In this document: piece by piece, positions 40,501-51,404 of the stretch
Numbering within the stretch: the first letter of the stretch is position 1
Layout: the number at the start of each line of letters is the position of its first letter
Notes under the pieces: generated by a model
The model's input: only the letters and a program-made list of their open reading frames with translations
Database searches by the model: none
Told to the model about the DNA's origin: nothing
Made by a program: the position numbers and the translations under genes
Assembly (NCBI GenBank): GCA_016785225.1
Contig: JAFBJZ010000665.1
Coordinates: 372,001-436,000 of the forward strand
Length of the DNA stretch: 64,000 nucleotides
Source of the DNA: Psettodes erumei
Lineage: Eukaryota; Chordata; Actinopteri; Pleuronectiformes; Psettodidae
Direction of reading: 5' to 3'

Positions 40501-41205
40501 GCTATTGTAGCAGGGTGAGATGCTGTTACACAACTGCAGTAGACACCTACAACACAATGCAGATTTGAAAACCTGAGAAAAACCTGCATATATAAATCTA
40601 GATTTATGCGTCTGTATGATGCAATTTACAATCAATATGCCATTATTTGTATTGAATTTGTAATATTCTGTTTATTGTCCAGGTTTCTTTTGTTAACCAG
40701 CACTTCATTTAAAGCTCTAACAATGTCCCCTTGTTCTGTTAAACAGTACTCATATACTGCAGCCCATTTAAGTACGTTCACACTGAGCACTGCTGCCATG
40801 TTGACTTATACAGCTTCTGCACACAAGCTAGAATAAACACTTTGTAGTGAAATATGATTTGGTAAAGTATCCTTTGAAATACAAGGGCAAAGAAACTTGA
40901 GGACCTAAAAAAATGAGAAATAAAATTGCAAATTAAAAAAGAAAGGGTAAGTAAAACAAAGATTATTTAACCCTGAAGAGGAACTGGACCTCTGCGCTGG
41001 TATGTGGAATGTTAAATGGGAATTATTTAATGGGAATATTACAAAATGTTACATATTAAACAATAATCACTTGCACAATCATTCAATTTAAATTGTTTGT
41101 GTACACAGTATACTGTATCCAGTGCAACTACAACCAAGCAGTATAACAAACACAATCATATCCCCACTGACTACTGCATCCACTTGTACAATCTAATGAT
41201 CCAAT

Positions 41206-41932
41206 TAGCGATGGGCAAATGATACCGAGGCATCGGAGCTTGTGTCACTCTTCCTGAAGCGAAGTGATTCGAAACGCTGTGTCGGAGCTTGCGTCAAAAC
41301 ACCAGTGTCACGTGACCGATCGCTGTTTCAGTGCTTCAAAATGTTTCGACGCTTTTCATTGGCTCAGCCAGAAGAGGAGCCGACTGAAGCCTGCGACAGT
41401 CGAAAAAAATATATTTCTCAGTAAAAACCTGTGAAGACAAATAACTTATCTGCTTCTGTGAATAACCATTGCAAATCAAACATACAAGTCCCCAAATGAC
41501 AAACAGTTCTCTTTAAAGGTTTTTTCCTTAAAAACACTTCACACACACAAAAAAAATGTTTCTGAATTCAAACACCATGATCATTTGCAAAGTAGGAAGG
41601 ATCTCTAATCCTGTTAGGAACTTTTAGTACAGTTTTTAAATAAAGCTCAAAGTTTTAAATAAACCCTTAACCAACATTTAACCCTTAATATAATTTGCAT
41701 TTATTCTTTGGGTTAATCTGGAATGTGTTTTAGAGCATGGGGGAAACTATCTGCATATTTTATTGTAATGACGATACAATGTCAGTGCTTCAGTCGTGCT
41801 CTTTAGAGGTTGCTCTTGCTTCAGTTGTCCACCAGATGTCACCGTCACTGAAGTCTCGAAGTTTTGAATCTTTTTCGGCACAATTGTTAGGAAAGCCTCA
41901 GTGCGTCACGAGGCTTCATTTGCCCACCACTA
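41206..41932. mobile_element. Complete non-autonomous hAT element with 8-bp target duplication
   Basis: The left end TAGCGATGGGCAAATGA and the right end TCATTTGCCCACCACTA are inverted repeats matching at 15 of 17 positions. The element is flanked by a perfect 8-bp direct repeat, GATCCAAT, at 41198-41205 and 41933-41940. Eight-base target duplications are the hallmark of hAT transposition. The 727-bp body has no transposase frame; the only ORF of note (60 codons at 41242) has no recognisable motif. An autonomous hAT element elsewhere would have moved it. Confidence 0.85.
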
Positions 41933-42136
41933 GATCCAATATAAATTATGTCTTTACAAAGACAGTAATGTTCAGTGTTGATTGACAGTGTCAAAAGAGG
42001 TTTGCATTTAAATGCATGTTTATTATTGTCACGTTGTAGTTGGCTGCATTGAGGTGTCTCTAATATTTGTCCACCCCAATTATATACACCAGAGGTCCAG
42101 AATATTAGGAACACCTGTCAGTCCAACATCAGCACC

Positions 42137-42200
42137 CACCAGGGACATCACTAGATCTTAAGGTCTGGGGGGGCTTAGCCCACTGGAGATGCACAGGATG
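42137..42200 (+). mobile_element. hAT-like 5' terminal sequence
   Basis: CAGGGACATCACTAGATCTT followed by GGGGGGGCTTAGCCC resembles the 5' end of fish hAT transposons whose transposases belong to the ZMYM/TTF-zinc-finger group. The N-terminal piece of such a transposase lies 2.2 kb downstream in the same orientation (44346). The matching right terminus was not found. Confidence 0.4.
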
Positions 42201-42267
42201 TGAGCAAATGTTGCACACAAGCACAAGATTTCAAACAGTTAAGACTGAGAAATTGTTCATTATTATC

Positions 42268-42273
42268 TTTATT
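42268..42273 (-). other. Candidate polyadenylation signal for the coiled-coil ORF
   Basis: AATAAA on the minus strand, about 340 bases after the stop at 42613. It has the position expected for a 3' UTR signal, but no transcript is known. Confidence 0.35.
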
Positions 42274-42612
42274 TCAGCCTGCTCTTTTAATACACTACAA
42301 CACATATGTTTGCACAGTAACAGTATCTTTAAAGAACTAACATCAAAGAATGGCATCTGTTTTAAGGTTGCAAATTGGTCTATCACTCCGTTGTGACTCA
42401 GACGCTAATGCCATGACTTTCACTCACAACACAATAAATGTTCACGCCCAAATATTTTGAAGTCAGACAGATTACATTTTGGGCACATTTGTGACTAAAA
42501 TGGTTGTAATTCCAAGCCCTGAAAAAATGGGTGTGACACATGAGGTTAGGGTGGCAGTAGTGTTTTCTTTATACAGTAAGCACAGGACCACGACTGTCTG
42601 CATCACAAATGA

Positions 42613-43835
42613 CTATCCTTTCTCAAGACTTTCAGTCTTGTCTTCATGTCTCTCTTTCAGTGGTTCGAAGTCAGCCACCTCAACTGTAAGGCTCTTATTC
42701 TTATCATCTGTGATGTCATTATTTTTCCTCAGATCACAAACCTCTTTATACAGGTCTTCATTCTGCTCATCTTCCTCTGAGAATAATTGCTGCAAATCAT
42801 CCACTTGGCACTGAAGATCTCGCGCAGTTTCTCTCAGACTTATAACGTTGTCTTGATGTTTGTCTCTCAGTGACTGGAGAATGACCACCTTATCACGTAG
42901 TCTCTCAGTCTGTTTAGTGATATTGAAACGGCCTTCCAGAATATGACAAATCTCTTCAAAGAGACTTTCATTCTGGTCACTTTTTTCAGAGTCTTGCTGC
43001 GGAGCATCATTCTCTTGCTCCTGATCATCTTTCAGCATTATTCTGAGACTTTCAATCAATGTTTTTTGTATTTTGATCAGAAATCGGGCATGGATGTAAT
43101 GTGTTCTTTGATTTTCCAGATCGTTTTCCACCGCATCAGAAATGTCTTTCGACTGATTTCCATTCTGGTCATCTTTTTCTGAGATTGTTTTCTGATCATC
43201 CTCCATTTGGGACTGAAGGTCTCGCACTCTTTCTGTAAGACTTTCAGTCTCTGCTTGATGTCTCTCTCTGAGCGATTGCAGGGGTGTCACCTCAGCAGTT
43301 TTGCTGTGTTTTTTCTCATTTTTGATGAGATTATTTTCATCCTGGCAATTTTTTTCAGAGAGTAGTTTCTTAACACCCTCCACTCTGCACTCTTCTCTAA
43401 GACTTTCAATCTTGTCTTTATGTCTCGCTCTCAGTGTTTGGAAGTGGGCCACCTCAGCAGTTACAGTCTCGTTTTGGCTCAGATCACACATCTCTTCACA
43501 CGGATTTCCATTCTGGTCATCCGTCTTTGCAATGAATTGCGCAACATCATACAATTGGCAATAAAGATCTTGCACTGTTCCTCTGAGACTCTGGATCTCT
43601 CCTTGATGTATCTCTTCCAGTGACTGGAGAAGGGTCACCTCATCACGTCGGCTCGCAATTTGTTCAGTGATTTTGAGATGGTTTTCCATCATATGACCAA
43701 TCTCTTTAAACAGATTTTCATTCTGCTCACTTTTTTCCAAAACAAGTTGCGGAGCATCATCCTGTTGCTTCTGATGATCTTTCAGTATTTCTCCAAGATT
43801 TTTAGTGAATTTTTTATGTGTCTTGATCACAAGGC
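42613..43835 (-). CDS. Unrecognised coiled-coil repeat protein, exon or gene fragment
   Basis: An uninterrupted minus-strand frame of about 405 codons. I do not recognise it. The product is highly charged (Glu, Asp, Lys, Gln), poor in proline and predicted coiled coil. It is built from units like LQSLRERHQ...ESLRE..RDLQ.Q..D and SEKDDQNGN..EEICDL. Units repeat as a block: the ATC codons at 43827 and 43077 begin matching segments exactly 750 bp apart, as do TGACTGGAGA boxes at 43621 and 42871. Further on the offset becomes 774 bp, an in-frame 24-bp gap. No ATG opens the frame; it begins at a GTG (43830) with an in-frame TGA 15 bases upstream. An acceptor AG (43837-43836) would make it a downstream exon, but no upstream exon is evident. 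Transmembrane, signal and enzyme motifs are absent. It could be a live fish-specific gene, the tail of a larger coiled-coil gene, or a fragment carried by a transposon. Confidence 0.5.
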
Positions 43836-44345
43836 CTGTATTTCAGGTCAGGATACGTTCATTGAAAAATGCTGCTACATAACTGAGAGGGCTGAGAATT
43901 AGGTTTTTCTCTTTTGTAGAATGTGAAAAAAATCATATTCAAATGTCTGTTGTAAAGATTGAATGCATAGCAACTCTGACTTACTGCTGATGATGTTGAA
44001 TGTTAAATAAATGTTGAACGTTCTTCAAGTCATTCTGGTTGAGATGTATATTTTAAAAGTAAGGACAGGTTTTAGGTTTTAAGGTTTAGTTTTAAGATGA
44101 CGTAAACCTTGTTTCAAGATAAACCTGCTTGGATTAAGACAGAGCTTAGTCATTCTTCACTAATACTATAGTATTTTTCTCTAAATTTAATATTTTTCTT
44201 AACTAATCTTCAGTTTAATTTGCTAAAAGTAAGAAAGATTTTGCTTGTAATTGCTTATATTTAGTGTATTTCACTTATTTTGAGGCTGTAAAACTCCTTC
44301 CCTCACTCACAGCTGCTTGTATGTTATGTCAGTCATTTTCAGACA

Positions 44346-44525
44346 ATGAAGAGAAAGTCCACAGACATCTCTTCTTATTTTAAGAAGAATATTAGAACAG
44401 AAGAAAAAGAGACGACAGGGGAGCAACATAGGCTTAGTGGTGAGGAGGAGGAGGAGGAGGAGGAGGAGGACGGACTAGTAGAAAAGACCTCATGTCTTAT
44501 ACATTCATTACACAATAAAACATAA
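44346..44525 (+). pseudogene. hAT transposase N-terminal fragment (ZMYM/TTF-type)
   Basis: A 59-codon frame starting MKRKSTDISSYFKKNI, the typical opening of ZMYM-like hAT transposases in fish. It lies four bases after a splice acceptor (TTTTCAG, 44342). A GAG run gives a Glu-rich stretch, after which the frame ends at 44523. The zinc-finger, catalytic and dimerisation regions are absent, so this is a truncated remnant. Its orientation agrees with the hAT-like terminus at 42137. Confidence 0.55.
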
Positions 44526-44776
44526 TTGTTGTGGAACTCAAAATGTCAACTGTGTTGTTATTAGTCTGTGCACATTAGATCATTACTAACATTAAATATA
44601 ACACAATAAATCAAAGTATATCAGTAGGCATTTCCATAAGTCTTTTTGATAGTTTTCTATTGGCCGGTTTACTACAACAGTATAATGATATCCTGAAATT
44701 ATGTCTTTTAGTTACCGCCACAGTGGTAGAAGTGGAACTCATGTCAGAGATGTTGTATTGGATTGTACAACACTGT

Positions 44777-44809
44777 ACATGTGGACCTAATGAGGGGGCC
44801 AGTGAGCGT
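44777..44809. mobile_element. Tc1-like terminal inverted repeat
   Basis: GTGGACCTAATGAGGGGGCC followed by AGTGAGCGT matches the right end of a second fish Tc1-like family, whose ends read GTACCTAATAAAGTGGCC.GTGAGTG. A weak inverted partner (AATATTAGGAACACCTGT) lies at about 42100. If the two belong together they bracket 2.7 kb that includes the coiled-coil ORF. The right end abuts the capns1 first exon. Confidence 0.5.
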
Positions 44810-44814
44810 AAATT

Positions 44815-45027
44815 CATCGCAACGTATTGCACCAACAATCTCCGTCGCTGAGACCCGCCGCAGAGACGCGGGGACCTCTCGGGCATCCCACTTCCTGTGC
44901 GCGGCGTCAGCTGGGGCGTGCTGACAGAGCCTCCTCCTCCCCCTCACTCCGCCAGCTGAGTTTACTGTAGTGGAAAGCTTCGCCAAATATCCTCCCACTC
45001 AACTTCGCGGAGTGTCGTCGCCTTACG
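44815..45027 (+). promoter_or_regulatory. capns1: capns1 proximal promoter and noncoding first exon
   Basis: A CpG-rich block in otherwise AT-rich DNA, with an ETS-like ACTTCCTG near 44890 and several GC boxes. It ends in the donor ACG|GTAAAT at 45028. It would splice to the acceptor at 45923, ten bases before the capns1 ATG. Human CAPNS1 likewise has a noncoding first exon. The transcription start inside this block is not defined. Confidence 0.6.
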
Positions 45028-45933
45028 GTAAATATAAATGTCCCATCCTACACCAACAATGTATCGTTTACTTTAACCCCCATGTGGGATGAGATAGTCA
45101 TTCATGACCGTATTTACGGGTTTTTCTACATTTGACAGATAGCGCACATAGCCGTGCACGCTAGCTGAATGCTAGCTTGGCTAACGCTAGAGTTAGTTGG
45201 CTGCTTTAGTCGACGCTAACACGCCCAAGCAAAACTCTGCACTGTCGAGGCAAGTTTGCACGGTTCCGTCCAAATTAAAACGGTACTCAGCAGCTGCAAG
45301 TGACACTGTGAGCTAACCCGACATAATGTTAATGTTGTGCTTGAGGTTAACGCTGTAACGTTAGCTCTGTCGCGTGCTAAATGACAGACGCTACGTTTCT
45401 GAACTTAGCTTCACCCAATCTTTTTACAGTGATGGTGGAACAAGCTTTTCAAAAGCTCCGAGATGTCGGTATAGACATTTAATGCACACACACCGTGGTA
45501 GTCTTAATGCGACTCGAAATGTTTTCCATAACAGGAAGCGTTTTAAGTGGGGCCAGTGGGTGTGCCCCTAACATGACATGACAGTGTAATTCAGAACACA
45601 AGACATGCCGTAGCTTGATGTGTAACAAGCCCAATGCGACACTGAACAGCTGCAGCAGCAATGCTGCTATCGCGAATGAAGTTTAAACCCATTCATGTTT
45701 GCTAATGGTCGGTTGGCATTCACATCGCATTGTCTGTGTGCGCTGTGTTTATTTTGTATATGCCAGCTACTATTCCTCCCGACTCTTATCGTTTCCTATT
45801 TTCATTACAAACCTGGAATCAGGTTTTGGGATGTTAGGGAGCGTTTTCAAAAATCTGGACCCATGTGGGTTTTGTGATAAACATTTTTTTTTCCGTGACT
45901 CATGTCACATTTTGCATTCACAGCTGCCAGAAG

Positions 45934-48900
45934 ATGTTTCTTGCCAAAAAACTGCTGGGTGGCATCATTGATGTTGTAAGGTAAGACTCTGCTCCACCTG
46001 CTCAAGACAAAACAAGTGGCGTGTGTGGGTGGTTTAACTTTTCATTTCATCTTTGATCCTTGTAGCAACATCGACCCGGCCCAGTTTGTGCCCTCCGACC
46101 CTGTGAGTGACAGTCCTTACAGTACCGTCTCAATCTGCCTGTCACTGTAGATGATCACATAGTGTTTGACGGTGTGTCTGTCCCCACAGCCTCCACCACG
46201 CAGGCCGGTTGCCTATGCAGAGCAGCACGAGAGTGATGAGGAGAGACAGTTCCGCAGAGTCTTCCAGCAGCTTGCTGGAGATGTGAGTGCTGCGTCTACT
46301 TGTACTTCTTTTTGTAATTCTGGTATTACTCAGTTATTCCAAGTTTTTTTTTTTTCTCAAAAACATCCAAGTCGGCGGTTTTAACTGTTTAGATAAGGTT
46401 GTGTACCTGTGTAGCTTTCTGCAGGCTTTTCAATGTTTACACTGCTGAATATGTGTTGTACAGGACATGGAAGTGAGCCCAGCTGAGCTGATGAACATCC
46501 TCAATAGAATCATTGGAAAGCGTAAGACATGCTTTGATTATTCATATTTAGAGGCTTATCACTTACATTCTTGCCTGTAGCTCTTAAGATTCTCTTTGGT
46601 CTCGTTATGTTTTAGTTTTGACTCTGTCTCTTTACAGTATATACCCTCTTCTTTATACCTTTTATGTACAAATTTTAGGTGTATACAAAGTGTTTTCTCT
46701 TACATTTCAGATGGAGATCTGAAGACAGATGGCTTCAGCATTGAGTCTTGCAGGAGCATGGTGGCAGTTATGGATGTATCCTCTCTCTCATTAGCAGGCT
46801 CTATGTGCTGAGCAGTCCAGTGACAACACAGTAAAAGCAGCCAGAGCCAGAGCAAACACATAGGTGCTCACTCTCACCCACAGCTCATTAAAGCTGAGTG
46901 CAAACATTGAGGTAAACTTAGGCATGAGAATAGATTTTTCTCAGGTCATTTTGGGCCTGTGGCATTGGATTGGCAGGTTTAATCACCTTGACATTTGTGA
47001 GGGTGAAGCACTGAGCAGACAACAGATTTCCTCAGGCACACTCCTCTAAAAGCAGAGAGCCCTAATTACAAAAGTATGATCCAACTGTCAAAAGAGCTCT
47101 GACGTTAAGCTTGTGGAAACAGGGTGGGTCATAGTCCTGTATTGTAAGCTGGAAAAGTAAAATCTTTCCATATTCCATTGGTAATCAACATTAATTGCAT
47201 ATTTAACTAGAAAACAGTGTAAAGGCGGCTAAACGTGAGTTATATGTAGTATAAACTTAAGTCTGACAAAAAGCCGACTTACACTCCCTGCTGTGGGTTC
47301 TGTACCGCATGAATGAGGAAGACACATAAAAATACGCCTTGGGCAAATAGTTCACAGTCGTAAATAATGCAGCCGTTTGTCAAAGCTGGAGATAAAAGAA
47401 GGCTGCTGTCTTGTTGTCCTTAACGCTGCTTCAGAGCGACAGCACCGGAAAACTGGGCTTTCATGAATTCAAACACCTCTGGAACAACATAAAGAAATGG
47501 CAGGCAAGTTTTTTCTTTTCCAACACATCTGTGTCTTGTTGCACAATTACATTCCTGTGGTCAGCTTTATTTTTCTACACAGTGAGGAAAGTGAACACAG
47601 AAGAAACTGTAGTGGAATGGCTATACACTTCTTATTTAGACTGCTGTGTCTTACATAAACTAAAATCTATATACTGTGCTGGTACATATGACTGAAGGAC
47701 ACATGTCATTTAATTGGCCACACTGCGGAACAGGTCATTTCATTTCCCTTCAAATCAATCGTAGTAACAACTGCAATGATGGCACACATGCATTTGGTGG
47801 TTGTTGATTTAAGATCACCATCCATTTACTACTTTTGAAAATTAGATATGAAACTAATATAAATTGGAATGTGTTTTTTTGAAGAATTTTTCAGGTAGAT
47901 GAATAGAGTTGCCACGACCATATTGCTGTTTGGTGCTGTTGGAGAGCAGCTGTTTTGTTTTCTCTCCTAGTCTTTCTGGGCTTTGAATCACCTTACAAGG
48001 AAAAGGCTTCAGACACCGAAGGTGTTTAAAGTACGTATGTGTTGTTATTGTTTAGGGAGTGTACAAGTCCTACGACACAGATGGCTCCGGCGTCATTGGT
48101 GCGGATGAGCTGCCAAACGCTTTCAGAGCTGCAGGTGAGTTTTTAAATAGCTGTTAAAATGTTTACACTGCTGTTGAACGTGTGGTCAACACAGCTGTTT
48201 CAAAGGCCACAAACCTGTGGCGTTCTGTTGAATAAGGAATTAGAGGCATGAGATGTGTCTTAGCTTTGTTTCCTTATCATGACCCGTGACCTCAAGTTAA
48301 AAAGTTAGATTCCCTGATCAATAGTTCATAGTTTGAGAGACATGGGCAGCCAGTCAAAAGTTTTTGAACAGAAAAGAAAGTGTCACCTCTGAGCCGATGT
48401 ATAAGGTGTTAATGATTTGAATATCATGTCTGTTGTTTGAATATATTTGTGTTAAATGGTGCAGCTGTGGCCCACGCACATAAAGCCTGTCTGTAACTGC
48501 TTTTAAATGGCCGCTGTGTCACGTGCTCTTCTCCTTGTCAGGCTTCCCCCTCAATGACCAGCTGTTCGAGATGCTGATCCGCCGATACAGCGACGACAAC
48601 GGGAACATGGATTTTGACAACTACATCGGCTGCCTTGTGAGGCTTGATGCCATGTGCCGTAAGTTCTCAAAGCTCTCTCCTTAACTGGATAGATTTTAGT
48701 TTGCTGTCCAGCCTTATCTGCGTGCCAAGAATGATAACTCTTGAGTTTAATCCCATAAACTCGGCTTACTCTCTGTTTTGACTCAGGTGCCTTCAAAACC
48801 CTGGATAAAGACAACAATGGGACTATCAAAGTCAACATTCAGGAGGTAAAGGTCATCTTAGATATTGTTAATACCACTGGGTTTCTGCTGGAATTCAGAT

Positions 48901-48975
48901 TTTCGAAAAAGTTGTTCTCAATCATCTTCTCTGCTCTTGTCTTTTCAGTGGCTTCAGTTGACCATGTACTCTTGA
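45934..48975 (+). CDS. capns1: Calpain small subunit 1 (penta-EF-hand)
   Basis: Coding exons: 45934-45980, 46066-46102, 46190-46282, 46464-46521, 46711-46775, 47435-47503, 48056-48134, 48542-48658, 48787-48845 and 48949-48975. This is 216 residues, against 268 for human CAPNS1. The protein is the regulatory subunit of the Ca2+-dependent cysteine proteases calpain-1 and -2, binding their catalytic subunits through the fifth EF hand. EF loops are visible as DSDSTGKLGFHE, DTDGSGVIGADE and DKDNNGTIKVN. The first hand sits at DDMEVSPAELMNIL and the fourth at RRYSDDNGNMDFDNY. The C-terminus VNIQEWLQLTMYS is identical to the human protein. The N-terminus is short (MFLAKKLLGGIIDVVSNIDP, then PPPPRRP) and lacks the poly-glycine domain. 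The intron after 47503 has a GC donor (CAG|GCAAGT). All other junctions are GT-AG. I cannot say whether this is capns1a or capns1b. Confidence 0.93.
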
Positions 48976-49410
48976 GTCCAGACAGTGTCTCGCCTGCTTG
49001 TTATACAGAACCACTTTGTTTGTGTACACAGTGCAAAAATATTTTAGCAACCATCCCAAAGACTTCCCGTGTTATTTAGCAAATCCCTTGTGCGTGCAGG
49101 TTTGGGTTTTTTTAGTGTTAATGCAATGCAAGTGTTGTTGATTCTTCACTGTTCCATAATACTCACAACATAAAACTGAAACTGTGTTAAACAGCCCAGG
49201 AAAGTACAAACCTGCACTCACAATGGTAGCTGAGGATCAGAACTACTGCTGTCGTTTGGTCAATTTGTTTGGCATCTGCCGCTGATTTGCCTCTTTCCTG
49301 AAGTCCACACGGCACGGCACGAGAAGAGGCAGCTCAACTTCAAGATGCTCAGCATTAAGAAATCTACCAGAAACTGATGTGAAGGCGGGAAGTTCCCTTT
49401 ATTGTGTTCC

Positions 49411-50236
49411 TGGGGCTGGTTTCACAAAGATGTGTTGAAGGGCTCTGTGGAGGCCAATCTTTCTCTTTGACAGGTTTAATGTAACAAAAATAAATACCGA
49501 CCACGTTTGACACCTTAACCCAAACATTGACACCCTCTGCGAGCTCAGTGTCACCTGCTGACAACAAAACCCTCCCTCGTTGACGTACAAAAAGATCTTC
49601 CAAAAGGTTAAAGGTGTGAAGCTTGGTCGGCCACTGTCTGTTTTGCCTAACTTGATCCTTCTCAGAACTGTGTGGGCGTGTGCATGCTGCGTGATTGACA
49701 TCTCCCATCTTTCTGCTGCTGTTTACACCCGTGGGGGGAGGACAGCATATATACCTTTCGCACTCATTTTAGTATATAGAATTTGCTGACCAAGTAAATT
49801 TACAGAAAAGCTCCACCCAACCTCAACCTGATGGTTTCATACTTAATGAAATGACCTATGTGGATTAGTAGGTCTTATAAGAGTGGGTAAATTAACTGTA
49901 TGGCAAACAACCAAACAGTCGTTACAGTTGAAAGGCTCCGCCCACACTCTGCACACGCTGAAGTTGGGTGAAGCTGCCCACACGAGGTCATCAAATCCTG
50001 TGTACTCCTATGAGGCGTGAGGGTGTAAGTCGTCCCACCCCTGACAATCACAACAAACAGGAGCGATGGGGAAACGGCCACACAGTGCACACCCACGCAG
50101 CCCTGAGAAGTTTGGGTAATCTGAGTAAGCACATTTGTGGGCGAGGAATAAGATGATTTTGTAAGACTATGCATCAATCCTGAGTCTCATTTTGTTAGAC
50201 TACAGCTGAATTCCGTGTCTTTGTGAAATTGGGCCC
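49411..50236. mobile_element. MITE-like element with TTTCACAAAGA inverted ends
   Basis: The left end GGGGCTGGTTTCACAAAGAT and the right end TCTTTGTGAAATTGGGCCC are inverted, sharing an 11-base core plus the G-rich tip. Ends of the form GGGCCCGATTTCACAAAG are common in teleost MITEs. The 820-bp interior has no intact transposase; the antisense frames at 49364-49708 look non-coding. I could not confirm a target duplication. Confidence 0.45.
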
Positions 50237-51404
50237 AAGGCCACTGATAAGAGACTGTTCACTAAAACATGAGAGACAGCTAATTACTTTGTGTAAAGCT
50301 CAGAGGATGGTTCACTTGCACCACAGCCTATCACAAGCAGATGATGGTTAAATGGTTTGTACACTCCATTATTCTGCCTCAGAGTTGCAATGCTATAGTA
50401 TATGCATAGTGGTCAGGAATCCCCATTGGTTCAAAAGCAACTGGGAGATCTAAGCAACAAATACAACTCTAACAACTTTGCTTAAAGTAACCTAATATTA
50501 TAGGTAGTATGTGCTCAGTATATCCAGCTCTATATCTTCTCTGTAATTGTACTTTAACATCCCAAGAGACGCAGTCGTCGACAGACTGGTGTTTTGCTTG
50601 TTGATGCTGGTGGTGCAACTTTGCTATTCTGTCCTGTGTGTCTCAGCTTACTGATCACTATGTACCTCTGAGAAAAAAAAAAACCTGCACCAGATAATGC
50701 CAGCACAGTGTGTGAATTGATCTTATATAACAGATGTGTATGCCACTAATGCATGCAGCAGATAGAAACGAGGCATCGTTAAGGGGTTGTTTCTAACCAT
50801 GCACTTGTAGCCACCGTTACTGAAGATGTTTGTTAAAAATAAATATCTGTGCCATATTTGAAATAAAAGGCTATCTTATATATATCAGTCGTATACTTGG
50901 TGTGCTGCTGACAGTTTGTGATGTGCTCCTTTGAGTCATTGTTCAGTGACTAATAAATTCTGATTTAGGATAAACAGGGATCTGTCTCAAGACCATTCAC
51001 ATTGGCAAATATATATATTTGAACTTCAAAAATAGCTATTTTTAACTTAAAATAGGAACCAGCTTGCAATAAATTCCTTTGTATATTATGATGATTTAAG
51101 CTACTTCACGCTCTCCCTAACATCACTGGGGATTTCTTTCAATTGTAAATAACAAAACTGAAGTGATATAAAAGTAATTAAGCAACCTGAAAAGATTTAT
51201 CTATCCAATGTCTAAATTGATAGACTCGTCCTTGATTTTTATTTTTGGTGTCATATCTGGAAGGGAAGTGAACGCCAGACCTCTTCTTCTGCACTAGGAA
51301 ACCTTGACCGCAGAGGGGGGAAAGGGGCAAAATGAAACTACAGTGCCCTCCATTGTCGGGAAACATGACCTGCTGTGATGATATCTGAGTATTTTTATGT
51401 TCAG

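Larger units (their letters stand above)
28147..41205. other. nova2 3' UTR and gene-poor downstream region
   Basis: There is no coding gene after the nova2 stop. The first few kilobases, AT-rich with poly-T tracts near 28483-28507, probably form a long 3' UTR. AATAAA hexamers occur at 29409-29414 and 31216-31221, but I cannot tell which is used. Beyond about 32 kb I see a deleted Tc1 element (36491-36763) and a hAT-like end near 40420. The longest frames, such as 30684-31085 and 39141-39518, show no protein-like composition. The remainder is AT-rich sequence in which I see nothing specific. Confidence 0.55.

Noticed and set aside
43828..43830. GTG as the real start codon of the coiled-coil protein
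   Set aside because: GTG initiation is not expected in vertebrate nuclear genes; a splice acceptor just upstream is a better explanation.
44611..44886. Minus-strand frame of 91 codons as a first exon for the coiled-coil ORF
   Set aside because: It overlaps the Tc1-like end and the capns1 CpG block, has no suitable donor to reach 43836, and shares no repeat with the ORF.
49364..49708. Overlapping antisense frames of 114 and 100 codons
   Set aside because: They lie inside the MITE-like element and show no transposase or other protein motif.
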